DNA from: Diaphorobacter ruginosibacter
GTDB taxonomy: Bacteria > Pseudomonadota > Gammaproteobacteria > Burkholderiales > Burkholderiaceae_C
Direction of reading: 5' to 3'
Length of the DNA: 64,000 nt
Assembly (NCBI RefSeq): GCF_014395975.1
Contig: NZ_CP060714.1
Coordinates: 4,092,001-4,156,000 of the forward strand
Positions 9,746-17,888 of the stretch are shown one piece after another. Below the pieces are notes generated by a model. It had not been told where the DNA came from and ran no database searches. It was given only the letters and a program-made list of their open reading frames with translations. Position 1 is the stretch's first letter. Every line of letters starts with the position of its first letter. The translations under genes were made by a program, and so were the position numbers.

Positions 9746-11815
9746 ATGACTGCACGCAAGATTTTCGTCACCACCGCGCTGCCGTACGCCAACGGCAACT
9801 TCCACATCGGCCACATCATGGAGTACATCCAGGCCGACACCTGGGTGCGCGCGCAGCGAATGCAGGGCAATGCAGTCAACTTCGTGGGTGCGGACGACGC
9901 CCACGGTGCCCCGATCATGATCGCCGCCGAAAAGGCTGGCAAGACGCCCCAGCAGTTCGTGGCCGACATTGCTGCCGGCCGCAAGCAGTATCTCGACGGT
10001 TTCCATATTGCCTTCGACAACTGGAGCAACACCGACAGCGCCGAGAACCACGAGCTCTCCAAGCAGATCTACCTGGACCTGAAGAAGGCCGGCTTCATCG
10101 AGACGCGCACCATCGAGCAGTTCTTCGACCCCGAGAAGAACATGTTCCTGCCCGACCGCTTCATCAAGGGCGAGTGCCCGCGCTGCCATGCCAAGGACCA
10201 GTACGGCGACAACTGCGAGGTCTGCGGTGCCGTCTACGCCCCCACCGACCTGATCAACCCGTATTCCGCACTGTCGGGTGCGAAGCCGGTGCTCAAGACT
10301 TCGGAGCACTTCTTCTTCAAGCTCTCCGACCCACGCGCCGTGGAATTCCTCACCGAATGGACACAGGACGGCCAGCATGTGCAGCCCGAGGTGGCCAACA
10401 AGATCAAGGAGTGGTTCGGCACCCGCACCAATCCCGACGGCACGACCAGCGAGGGCCTGGACGACTGGGACATCAGCCGCGATGCGCCCTATTTCGGCAT
10501 CGAGATTCCCGATGCACCGGGCAAGTACTTCTACGTGTGGCTGGACGCGCCAGTGGGCTACCTCGCCTCGCTCAAGGAGCTGCTGAACAAGCGCGGCGAG
10601 AACTACGACGCCTACATGGCCGACCCGACGCTCGAGCAGTACCACTTCATCGGCAAGGACATCATCACCTTCCACACGCTCTTCTGGCCCGCGATGCTGA
10701 AGTTCAGCGGACGCAAGACGCCCACCAGGATCTGCGTGCATGGCTTCATGACCGTGAACAACGGCGAGAAGATGAGCAAGAGCCGGGGCACAGGCCTCGA
10801 TCCGCTCAAGTACCTGAGCCTCGGCATGAACCCCGAATGGCTGCGCTACTACCTGGGCGCCAAGCTCAACGGCAAGAACGAGGACATCGACTTCAACCCC
10901 GAGGACTTCATGGCCCGCGTGAATGCCGACCTGATCGGCAAGTACGTGAACATCGCCTCGCGCGCCGCGGGCTTCCTCGTCAAGCGCTTTGACGGCAAGC
11001 TCGGCGACATGGGTGAGGACGGCCAGGCCCTGGTTGCCCAGCTGCGCGAGCAGAAGGACAACATCATCGCGGCCTATGAGCATCGCGACACATCGCGCGC
11101 CGTGCGCGAGGTGATGCTGCTGTGCGACCGCGTGAACGCCTACGTGGACGCGAACAAGCCCTGGGAGCTCGCCAAGAAGGAAGGCATGGAGGCACGCCTG
11201 CAGGACGTGTGCACGACCTGCATCGAGGCCTTCCGCATCCTGACCATCTACCTGAAGCCGATGCTGCCGCACGTGGCCGCCGAGGTCGCCAACTTCCTGA
11301 TCGTTCCACCCGAGAACTTCGGCGACATCGACAGGCCGCTCGGCAAGGACCATCAGATCGGCGAGTACAAGCACCTGATGCAACGCGTCGATGTGAAACA
11401 GCTCGACGCGCTGTTCGAGGCCCCGCCCGCTCCGGTGGAGGAGAAAGTGCTGCCTGGAGGCGAAGAAATCGCGCCGACCATCACCATCGACGACTTCGCC
11501 AAGGTGGACCTGCGCATCGCCAAGATCGTGGAATGCAAGCCGGTCGAGGGCTCTACCAAGCTGCTGCAGCTCACGCTCGACGCCGGGGAGGGTCGCATGC
11601 GCAACGTGTTCAGCGGCATCTCCAGCATGTACCAGCCCGAGCAGCTGCAGGGCAAGCTCACCGTGCTGGTGGCCAACCTCGCACCGCGCAAGATGAAATT
11701 CGGCGTGAGCGAAGGCATGGTGCTGGCAGCCAGCCACGCGGACGAAAAGGCCCACCCCGGCATCTACGTGCTGGAGCCCTTCCCTGGCGCCACGCCGGGC
11801 ATGCGCATCCACTGA
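9746..11815 (+). CDS. metG: Methionyl-tRNA synthetase
   Basis: MetG charges tRNA-Met with methionine. The 689-residue protein has the HIGH motif at 20-23, the zinc-knuckle cysteines C144, C147, C157 and C160, and KMSKS at 342-346. A C-terminal EMAP/Trbp-type tRNA-binding domain starts near residue 585, as in long dimeric bacterial MetG. The ATG at 9746 is preferred over an in-frame codon at 9719 because homologs start close to the first strand (KIFVTTALPYANG). A strong stem-loop with a T-run follows at 11853-11892 but lies inside the next reading frame. Confidence 0.98.
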   Translation: MTARKIFVTTALPYANGNFHIGHIMEYIQADTWVRAQRMQGNAVNFVGADDAHGAPIMIAAEKAGKTPQQFVADIAAGRKQYLDGFHIAFDNWSNTDSAENHELSKQIYLDLKKAGFIETRTIEQFFDPEKNMFLPDRFIKGECPRCHAKDQYGDNCEVCGAVYAPTDLINPYSALSGAKPVLKTSEHFFFKLSDPRAVEFLTEWTQDGQHVQPEVANKIKEWFGTRTNPDGTTSEGLDDWDISRDAPYFGIEIPDAPGKYFYVWLDAPVGYLASLKELLNKRGENYDAYMADPTLEQYHFIGKDIITFHTLFWPAMLKFSGRKTPTRICVHGFMTVNNGEKMSKSRGTGLDPLKYLSLGMNPEWLRYYLGAKLNGKNEDIDFNPEDFMARVNADLIGKYVNIASRAAGFLVKRFDGKLGDMGEDGQALVAQLREQKDNIIAAYEHRDTSRAVREVMLLCDRVNAYVDANKPWELAKKEGMEARLQDVCTTCIEAFRILTIYLKPMLPHVAAEVANFLIVPPENFGDIDRPLGKDHQIGEYKHLMQRVDVKQLDALFEAPPAPVEEKVLPGGEEIAPTITIDDFAKVDLRIAKIVECKPVEGSTKLLQLTLDAGEGRMRNVFSGISSMYQPEQLQGKLTVLVANLAPRKMKFGVSEGMVLAASHADEKAHPGIYVLEPFPGATPGMRIH

Positions 11816-11841
11816 TCCGCAACGGCCCAGACCTCGACGCC

Positions 11842-12171
11842 ATGGCGATCGCAAAGCCCCTGCGCCCCACCACCTGGGCGGGGGCTTTTCTTTCGTTGGC
11901 ACTGACCGGCTGCACCGTGGTGAGCGTGACCGCATCGGCAGTGGGACTGGCCGCAGACGCCGCCATCGGCACGGCCAGGATCGTCGGCAAGGGCGTGGGC
12001 AAGGCCGCGGACGCGATGCTGGGCGATGACGAGAAAGAAGACAACAGCGGCATCACGATCCGCTACCGCGAGTCCCGGGATGCACCGTTGCAGGATCAGC
12101 CACCGTCCGCAGCACCTCCAGCGCCGCAACCGCGCCTTCAGGCCGGCGATACGCTGAACTCCGTTCAGTGA
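11842..12171 (+). CDS. Small lipoprotein with helical glycine-zipper-like segment
   Basis: The 109-residue product has a good lipoprotein signal: basic residues in the first nine positions, a short hydrophobic core and a lipobox LALTGC with the modified Cys near residue 24. Next comes an Ala/Gly-rich segment (VSVTASAVGLAADAAIGTA), then a charged Pro-rich tail. No known domain is recognised; NF and YcfJ-type envelope proteins have similar Gly/Ala zippers. The start codon has no clear Shine-Dalgarno sequence, and the metG terminator hairpin overlaps the signal-peptide codons. The gene therefore needs read-through, its own internal promoter or a later start. Real coding is likely because the lipobox and frame run to the stop. 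Confidence 0.55.
   Translation: MAIAKPLRPTTWAGAFLSLALTGCTVVSVTASAVGLAADAAIGTARIVGKGVGKAADAMLGDDEKEDNSGITIRYRESRDAPLQDQPPSAAPPAPQPRLQAGDTLNSVQ
11853..11892 (+). terminator. Rho-independent terminator of metG, inside the next coding sequence
   Basis: AAAGCCCC (11853-11860) pairs with GGGGCTTT (11881-11888). The inner arms CGCCC (11863-11867) and GGGCG (11876-11880) extend the stem, and a TTTTCTTT run follows. It stands 38 bp after the metG stop. It falls entirely within codons 4-17 of the lipoprotein gene that starts at 11842. Confidence 0.75.
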
Positions 12172-12216
12172 ACGAAGGCCTGTCGCCACCCAGTCGGCCT
12201 GCCTGCGCGGATGGCA

Positions 12217-12639
12217 TCACGCGGCATCATCAAGGGCGCACGAGCTCACCATCGCATTGAGCGTGAACGGCGTCTCCCGGCTGCCAGGCAGGCTGCGCTC
12301 GTCGAAGCGGTAGACGCCACGCACCACCAGTGTCACGCCATCATGGCGCGAGCGGTGAAACTCCAGCCGCGTGACATCCACGATCTGGTGCATTCCTGCC
12401 AGATAGATCGATCCATCGATGTATCCATCCTCGGGATTGACCGGAAAGTCGAACGAGCGGGCCACCAGACTCCTGAGCATCACCGACGGAAGCTCGACAC
12501 CATCGAGGCGGATCGACGTGTCGATCAACTCACCCTCCCACAGGAATGGCGACAGCAGAATCTGAATGCCGGCGTCGCCCGGCACGCCGGAGAGAAACGC
12601 ATGCCGCGCCTTGAGCGTGGAGATCGGGAACGAGGTCAA
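12217..12639 (-). CDS. Hypothetical protein, 140 residues
   Basis: I do not recognise this protein. It is 140 residues long, beta-rich, acidic and without signal peptide or membrane segment. It lies downstream of hipA on the same strand, 90 bp after the hipA stop, and converges with the lipoprotein gene. The reading frame is supported by a normal GC3 pattern. The position next to a toxin-antitoxin module suggests part of an accessory insertion, but nothing ties its function to HipBA. Confidence 0.5.
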   Translation of the reverse strand: MTSFPISTLKARHAFLSGVPGDAGIQILLSPFLWEGELIDTSIRLDGVELPSVMLRSLVARSFDFPVNPEDGYIDGSIYLAGMHQIVDVTRLEFHRSRHDGVTLVVRGVYRFDERSLPGSRETPFTLNAMVSSCALDDAA

Positions 12640-12729
12640 TGCATGCCTCCTTGGGAATGACAGAAGCCGTCAATTGCCGATGCGCCTGGGAGCCGGAAAT
12701 CCGGCAGGCTTGCAGGGTAATTCGAAAAT

Positions 12730-13992
12730 TCAAACATAGGCCTCGCGCTGCAGCCGCAGGGCATCGCGATCGATGCTGGCATGCAGTTGCTCCATGTCGG
12801 ATGCGCTGACACCTTCACGCACAAAGTGCGTGCTCCAGCCATCCACTGTACGTGCCACCTGCCGAACCAGCTCCATGGCTCGTGCTCGCCGGATGCCGAA
12901 TTCACTCAGTTGCGTGAGCGCGTTGTCGATGGTCGACTCCGCCCCATTCACCCCGACGAGCATGGCCTGATAGCCCAGGTTCTGCAAGGACGGCAACACG
13001 TCATAGGCCGGGGTGAGCTCGTAGTAACCATCGAATCCCAGCCGCACACTGTGGTTGCGCTCGTGGTCGTCGGTGTTGTCGATGAGGATGTTGAAGATCA
13101 TGCGCCGGAACAGCTCCTCGCGCATGGCCTGCTGGCGATCAGGATGGGCGATGCGCAGCAGCACCGTCGCCAAGGCTGCGTAGCTCTCTTCCAGCTTGGC
13201 CGCGCGCAGCAGGGTTCGGGCGGAGAGGCAATGCAAGCGCAGCGCGCCGACGCGGTCAAAACGCTCGATCAGAAGGGCATGGCGCGTCGGCTTCAGGCGC
13301 CGCTCTGCGATGGGGCGAACCTGGGTGGATGCCACGTCGATACCGGCAAGCGCAGCGAGCTTCATCGTGGCATGCTCGACGAGAGGTGTGTCAACGGGAT
13401 CGTCCAGCTCGCTGAACTTGATCACACAGGGCCCATCATCGGTCTGCAGCAAGGCCTTGGGCCTCGCACCTCCGAGCGTGACACCGGGCTGCACCAGGCG
13501 CTCAAGCGCATGCGAGATCGGTGCATGGCTCTGGATATCCTCTATCGCGGCGCTCAACTGCGCCAGATCGCCCAGCCGTGGATAAGGCCCCAGGCGGCGT
13601 GGAATGTAGTGCTCTGCCGAGACCGACACGCCCAGCGCCCCGAACCGGTCATCGCCCGCAAACAGGAGCATCTCCAGCACGGACAGCCGAGCGGGCCGAT
13701 CGATGTGGCGAATGATGCGCTCGCCCCAGCGATCCGGACGCGCATCGTCGATCGCTCCCGGGGCACCGCCTTTTTCCGTGGCGCTGAATTCGTGGGCAGC
13801 CAGCAGGGGCAGGTCTTCGCTCAACGGAAAGTTCCACCAATCCTTGTCGTAAGTGAAGGTGGCACAGTCGGGCAGCAGGCGCGAGAGCCCCAAAGTGCCT
13901 GCACGCACCGGCCGGGCGGGATTCACAAGCACCCAGAGATAGAGCGTGTCCTGCGGCTGGTAGGTTTGCGGGCTCACCGCCTGCATGCTCAT
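12730..13992 (-). CDS. hipA: HipA-type serine/threonine kinase toxin
   Basis: HipA toxins are kinases; E. coli HipA phosphorylates glutamyl-tRNA synthetase and induces growth arrest. The 420-residue protein has an N-terminal couple_hipA-like region (about 15-125), a Gly-rich loop GGARPKA at 174-180 and the catalytic motif NTDDHERN with D309. Asp D331 in PAYDVLPS is the metal ligand; E. coli HipA uses D309 and D332. All essential residues are present, so the kinase should be active. Its ATG overlaps the upstream antitoxin stop by four bases, giving the coupled antitoxin-toxin order normal for hipBA. Target identity is not predictable from sequence. Confidence 0.9.
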   Translation of the reverse strand: MSMQAVSPQTYQPQDTLYLWVLVNPARPVRAGTLGLSRLLPDCATFTYDKDWWNFPLSEDLPLLAAHEFSATEKGGAPGAIDDARPDRWGERIIRHIDRPARLSVLEMLLFAGDDRFGALGVSVSAEHYIPRRLGPYPRLGDLAQLSAAIEDIQSHAPISHALERLVQPGVTLGGARPKALLQTDDGPCVIKFSELDDPVDTPLVEHATMKLAALAGIDVASTQVRPIAERRLKPTRHALLIERFDRVGALRLHCLSARTLLRAAKLEESYAALATVLLRIAHPDRQQAMREELFRRMIFNILIDNTDDHERNHSVRLGFDGYYELTPAYDVLPSLQNLGYQAMLVGVNGAESTIDNALTQLSEFGIRRARAMELVRQVARTVDGWSTHFVREGVSASDMEQLHASIDRDALRLQREAYV

Positions 13993-14432
13993 GGGTTCTT
14001 GTCCGAAGGTGGGAGCGGCCCGTCACCCAGCAATGCCGCGAGACCCGCCGCATTGCCAAGACCTGAAAGCCGCTGCGGCTCCATCACCCTGAAAGCCGCC
14101 TGCGGTTTTTCTGCGGATGGCTTCCTGGGTGCCTGCACCCTCTTCACTTCATGTTCGAGTGCTGCGTGGTCGTTGCCGGGTGCGATCAGGTCCGCCAGGC
14201 CCTCTGCCTGGTTGATGAGCCACAGGCACATCACATAGGACGCCATCGCGACCGATGGGTCACCCCGTTCAATACGTGCCATCGTGGGCTGCGAAACGCC
14301 AAGGCGCCTGGCCCACTGGGCCTGCGTCTCACCCCGCCGCTTGCGGGCGATCACGATGTTCTGCGCGAGCCGCTCGATCTGCTGCAGCACGGCATGTGGA
14401 TAGTCCGCGGGAGGGGTGGTTTGGCGAGGCAT
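13989..14432 (-). CDS. hipB: HipB-type antitoxin, Xre-family DNA-binding protein
   Basis: The 147-residue antitoxin has a Cro/C1-type helix-turn-helix at about 20-75, with the recognition helix in GVSQPTMARIERG, and a long C-terminal tail (about 90-147). E. coli HipB is only about 88 residues, so this one carries an extra tail that could contact the toxin or serve as a degradation tag. It should repress its own promoter as a dimer and neutralise HipA. The ATG at 14430-14432 has no Shine-Dalgarno sequence; a promoter -10 element lies just seven bases upstream, so the mRNA may be leaderless. Four copies of a 9-bp operator sit upstream. Confidence 0.87.
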   Translation of the reverse strand: MPRQTTPPADYPHAVLQQIERLAQNIVIARKRRGETQAQWARRLGVSQPTMARIERGDPSVAMASYVMCLWLINQAEGLADLIAPGNDHAALEHEVKRVQAPRKPSAEKPQAAFRVMEPQRLSGLGNAAGLAALLGDGPLPPSDKNP

Positions 14433-14579
14433 TCATAGATATTACACTCAGCCCACTTTTTTGCAAATCTATGAATAAATACTAATGCGATTTCAAAATG
14501 CTGCTGCGATGACTTGCGGCCTCTCGCCCTAGTTATTCATAGATATCTATAAAAGTAAAACAAGCGAAACTCTATGAAT
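14431..14579. promoter_or_regulatory. hipBA operator region with four 9-bp sites in two inverted pairs
   Basis: The 9-mer ATTCATAGA occurs at 14431-14439 and 14535-14543, and its reverse complement TCTATGAAT at 14468-14476 and 14571-14579. The two inverted pairs have nearly equal spacing (37 and 36 bp start to start). The third copy sits next to the perfect palindrome ATAGATATCTAT (14539-14550). The first copy covers the hipB start codon and -10, and the second lies directly upstream of the -35. The stretch is AT-rich in a GC-rich region. Binding by HipB is inferred from position and by analogy with the multiple operators of E. coli hipBA. Confidence 0.7.
14439..14466 (-). promoter_or_regulatory. 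Candidate hipBA promoter, possibly leaderless
   Basis: On the minus strand TTGCAA (14461-14466) and TAATAT (14439-14444) are 16 bp apart, a fair sigma-70 match. Transcription would start at about base 14432, the A of the hipB start codon. No ribosome-binding sequence lies between the -10 element and the start. Confidence 0.45.
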
Positions 14580-14629
14580 TAACTCTGCAGGATACGCACC
14601 GTGCGCTTGCGATCACACTGGCGGTGTAC

Positions 14630-15325
14630 TCACCGTCCCGCATAGCGGCCCGGACGGTGGCTCACCCAGATGAAGACGCTCATCACCACCGCCGCCAGAA
14701 TCGACCATGCCACGCGCTGCCAGGAGACGACGCTGAGCGCGAGCAGCACCACGGCCACGTCGATGGCCATCTGCACTTTTCCGGCGGGAATCTTCCAGCG
14801 GTCCTGCGCATAGAGCGACACGATGGTGGCACCGCCCAGGCTCGATTGGTGGCGCGCCATGAACAGCACGCCCGTGCCCATGAGCAGGCCCCCGGCGATC
14901 GCGGCAAACAACGGATGCAGGTAGTCGATGTGCAGGAATTGCGGCCCGAAGGTGGTCACCGCCGACAGCATGGCCACGCAGGCAAAGGTCTTGACGGTGA
15001 ACCTCCGGCCGATGCGGTTCCAGGCGAACCAGTAGAACGGAATGTTGATGGCGAAATAGACCAGCCCGAACGGCCAGCCCGTCGCGTAGTGCAGCACGAA
15101 CGCCAGTCCCGCCGTGCTGCCAATGAGCAGCCCGGCCTGCGCGAACATCATCATCGCGATGCCGACGAACAACGATCCCGCAAACAGCGCCTGCGCGTTC
15201 TCATAAGCAGAATGCTGCAAATCCGAAGAGTGTTCGCTCACACTCTTGGCAACCGGAGTCGAGGAACCGCGCGAACGGGAGAGGCGAAAAAGAGGGCTGG
15301 TGAAAAAAGAGGTGCTGCTGGCCAT
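14630..15325 (-). CDS. YitT family membrane protein
   Basis: The 231-residue protein has five to six predicted transmembrane helices between about 45 and 220 and the family's GSTAGLAFVLHY and GGLLMGTGVLFMARHQSSLGG stretches. This matches the N-terminal membrane half of YitT (DUF161) proteins, without the cytoplasmic DUF2179 domain found in Bacillus members, as is common in proteobacteria. The first 40 residues are Ser/Arg-rich and may be cytoplasmic. Function is unknown. It lies upstream of the hipBA operator region but ends before it, pointing the same way, so read-through toward hipBA is possible. Confidence 0.8.
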   Translation of the reverse strand: MASSTSFFTSPLFRLSRSRGSSTPVAKSVSEHSSDLQHSAYENAQALFAGSLFVGIAMMMFAQAGLLIGSTAGLAFVLHYATGWPFGLVYFAINIPFYWFAWNRIGRRFTVKTFACVAMLSAVTTFGPQFLHIDYLHPLFAAIAGGLLMGTGVLFMARHQSSLGGATIVSLYAQDRWKIPAGKVQMAIDVAVVLLALSVVSWQRVAWSILAAVVMSVFIWVSHRPGRYAGR

Positions 15326-15544
15326 GGTGAGGAATCCTGTGCATCCGTGCCAGCGGTTGTGCCACTGGCGGCGCGATTATCACGGGGCTGCACCGAGGCA
15401 GCCTCCCGCAGCTCTGGGTAGCCACACACAACCACAGGGTTTACCCTTAAACAACACCCGTCACGGTATTCGTTGAGCATCGAGCCTCCGAACCGGCATG
15501 CCCTCACCGCTCAGAAGGCCGCGGAGCAGGCCATGCCAGCAACC

Positions 15545-15616
15545 GCCGAGCAAGAGCCGCCTCGCGGCGAAGGCGGTGTCCCCCCGGGGGGAAGGCGCGC
15601 AGCGCCTCAGGGGGGA
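15545..15616. repeat. Intergenic hairpin repeat, short form (copy 1)
   Basis: A 72-bp element beginning GCCGAGCAAG and ending with GGCGCGCAGCGCCTCA and a G-run. The C6/G6 tract at its centre and the GGCGC-GCA-GCGCC arms can fold. A second copy with an added internal hairpin lies at 29402-29499. Both copies sit directly beyond the 3' end of a minus-strand gene. Confidence 0.75.
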
Positions 15617-15624
15617 ACCCTTCC

Positions 15625-16125
15625 CTACGGCCCGTCGTGCAGCTTCTCGGCGCTGTAGCTGTTCTTTACCCGGTTGTCCGGTCCGAACACCACGGTGAAA
15701 TGCATCTGCCGCGTGGGTGGATCGATCCAGTTCCAGTCCCACTCGGTCGTCTGCTTGAGCTGGTAGGGCACCACCTTGGCAGGCATGCCCAGCGTCCGGC
15801 GCACCTGCTCCTGGCTCATGCCGGGCTGGATCTTCTCGAAATTATGCGGCGCCAGCACCTGGCGCAGTGCGCTCATCTTGCCGTCGGTGCCGATGGTGAT
15901 CATGTAGTTGCGCGCGCCCATGGGCTGGCGGTTGTACTCAAGCGTGCGCGAGCCGTCGGCCTCCTGCCAGATGTACTCCGGCTCTCCGAACTTGGCGCGC
16001 ACGTCCACCTCGGTGGAAAGGCCCTCCTCCAGCTCCTTGATGCGCTGGTCGTCACATCCGACCAGCATGGTCGCCACCGCCAGAGCCGCCGCCAAGCCCG
16101 CACGTGCCATGCGCATCATTGCCAT
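15625..16125 (-). CDS. BamE/SmpA-OmlA domain lipoprotein
   Basis: The 166-residue protein has a signal peptide with lipobox MLVGC (C24) and two short repeats of the SmpA/OmlA fold, one around 32-60 (DVRAKFGEPEYIW) and one around 98-125 (MSQEQVRRTLGMPAKV). BamE itself has one such unit and is about 110 residues. This longer two-unit form is therefore better called BamE-like: an outer-membrane lipoprotein that may assist beta-barrel assembly or act separately. A good Shine-Dalgarno sequence (GGAAGG) precedes the ATG. An intergenic repeat follows eight bases after the stop. Confidence 0.8.
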   Translation of the reverse strand: MAMMRMARAGLAAALAVATMLVGCDDQRIKELEEGLSTEVDVRAKFGEPEYIWQEADGSRTLEYNRQPMGARNYMITIGTDGKMSALRQVLAPHNFEKIQPGMSQEQVRRTLGMPAKVVPYQLKQTTEWDWNWIDPPTRQMHFTVVFGPDNRVKNSYSAEKLHDGP

Positions 16126-16295
16126 GAGGTTTCCTTCCTGTTGAATCCGTTGCCGTCATTGTGATCCCCAGCGAATCATCACGAGGACGGCACTCTAACG
16201 CGTTGCCGCCCCTCCGTGTTGTCATCCTGGGCCTTTCATACGAAAGTTTGCAGTCGGCACCGGCGGGTTCTTCGGGCTCTCCAGGTTCTGCCGGT

Positions 16296-17081
16296 TCAGA
16301 CCGTCACCACCTCCACCCCCGCCGCCCGCAAGGCGTCCAGCGACGCGGCGTTGGCTTCGTGTTCATTGGTCAGCACCGCTGCCGTCTGGGCTGCCGTGGC
16401 CACCGCATAGCGGCCGTGCATGCCGATCTTGCCGTAGTCGGCCAGCACCTGCAGCGACGCGGACTGCTCGATCATCGCCGTGGCCACGCTGGCCTCGTGC
16501 GCATCGAAGAAGGTCACGCCGTGCTCGGCCCCCATGCCGAACGGCGACAGCAGGGCCACGTCCGCGCGGTAGCGGCGTATCTCGTGCAGCGTCGCCTCAC
16601 CGAAGGTGCACGGCACGTCGGGGTTGATGTCCCCCCCGAGCAGAATCACCCGCGAGCCGCCGCCATAGCCCGAAGGCCCCGCGGGACGGACACCGGAGAG
16701 CGTGAGCGCCACGGTCAAAGAATTGGTCACCACCACCAGATCGGAGAGCAGGCACAGCTCCTGCGCGAGGATGGCGGTGGTGCTGCCGGCGTCCACGAAC
16801 ACCATCTGCCCGGGCACAAGGCGCCTGGCCGCGGCCTTCGCAATGGCGCGCTTCTCGCTCACGCGCTGGGTCTGCCTCTGTACGAACGGAGGCTCCTCCT
16901 GCGCCACGCGGGCGACACCACCGTGCACCCGGCGCACGAGGCCCATGGACTCCAGAGCCAGCAGATCCAGGCGCACGGTCTCGCGCGACACCTGCATGTC
17001 CTGTATGAGCTGCTCCGTGCGAACACGATCGAGGGTCGAGAGCAGGGACTGAATGCGTGCGAACCGGTCTTCTTGCAGCAT
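16296..17081 (-). CDS. DeoR/GlpR family transcriptional regulator
   Basis: The 261-residue protein has an N-terminal DeoR-type helix-turn-helix (about 6-58; VSRETVRLDLLALE is the recognition region) followed by the DeoRC sugar-phosphate sensor domain with FVDAGSTTAILAQEL near 95-109. Regulators of this family usually repress sugar or polyol operons and respond to a phosphorylated sugar. No sugar gene is adjacent: the neighbours are a BamE-like lipoprotein and a phosphoesterase. The target is therefore remote or unclear. The region between its stop and the next gene (170 bp) shows no clear signal. Confidence 0.9.
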   Translation of the reverse strand: MLQEDRFARIQSLLSTLDRVRTEQLIQDMQVSRETVRLDLLALESMGLVRRVHGGVARVAQEEPPFVQRQTQRVSEKRAIAKAAARRLVPGQMVFVDAGSTTAILAQELCLLSDLVVVTNSLTVALTLSGVRPAGPSGYGGGSRVILLGGDINPDVPCTFGEATLHEIRRYRADVALLSPFGMGAEHGVTFFDAHEASVATAMIEQSASLQVLADYGKIGMHGRYAVATAAQTAAVLTNEHEANAASLDALRAAGVEVVTV

Positions 17082-17174
17082 GGGTGGTGGGATACAACAA
17101 AAGAATCAGGGCGGCCGCAAGCATATGCGAAGACCGCCCTGCGATGTGGCCCGCTCAGGGCCGAAGCGAACGCA

Positions 17175-17888
17175 TCAGGCTCGGCGGCGACGCTGCGCCC
17201 TTGCGGCCCATCCCGCCATCAGCAAGCCGGCCAGCGACAGCATCAACGGATGGCCGACCGGCACAGGCTGCATGCCCGACGGCGGGGTCACGGGAGGGAT
17301 CACCTCGGCAGGTGCCGCCACCACGACGGGATCCACGATCGCCGCGTTCCTCTGTCCATCCTCGTCGAGCGGGCCGCCATCCGTCACGCTGTAGGTGACG
17401 ACATTGCCCGCAAACGCGGCCGTCGTGATTTCCGTGGCCACCGGCTTGCCGTCAGGCCCGGCCGATACCTTCATCAACTTGCTGCCCTTGGCCAGCGGCG
17501 CGGGCAAGGTGAGCTGGATCCTCGCATCAAAGCCCGGCCGGTCGCAATCCAGCAGGCTGAAGGCGATCAGGCCGCTGGCCGCCACCTGGTCCTTCAGCAA
17601 CAGTCCCGCGGGAACCGTTCCCGCATGCGATGTCACCTGCCGGCACTGTGCAACCGCCTTCACGTTCAGGCCCACGGCCGGGGTGCCCGCGCCCGGTGCA
17701 TCGAGCTGCTTGTCGATCAGCACCTGCTCCTTGTCTTCGGGCTTGGGATTCGGGTCCACTTCGGGTGCGGGATTGCCGATCTCGAACGAACCGGCATCGC
17801 TCCAGTCGGACCAGTTCAGGTTCTCGTCGCGAACGCGCACGCGCCAGTACCAGCGCTCGTCGGTGCCCAGCCGCAGGATCTCGGGGCC
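17175..17888 (-). pseudogene. Displaced C-terminal part of the metallophosphoesterase (after a frameshift)
   Basis: From about 17888 downward the metallophosphoesterase protein continues in a second frame: GPEILRLGTDERWYWRVRV, a fibronectin-like WSDWSDAGSF segment, a choice-of-anchor-type region, then a C-terminal tail with a hydrophobic helix (PVGHPLMLSLAGLLMAGW) and a basic end (AQRRRRA). That tail is a PEP-CTERM/IPTL-like sorting or membrane anchor signal. The segment has no credible start of its own. Adding one G in the GGAAAGGCCCC stretch would rejoin the frames. Either a true mutation separates the enzyme from its anchor, or the base is a sequence error. Confidence 0.7.

Noticed and set aside
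9326..11935. Long open frame on the minus strand (869 residues)
   Set aside because: It lies antisense to metG, which has all synthetase motifs; a shadow of its codon bias.
12217..14432. A complete mobile element around hipBA
   Set aside because: No transposase, integrase, tRNA target or flanking direct repeats were seen. Only the AT-rich promoter region and the unknown neighbour are unusual.
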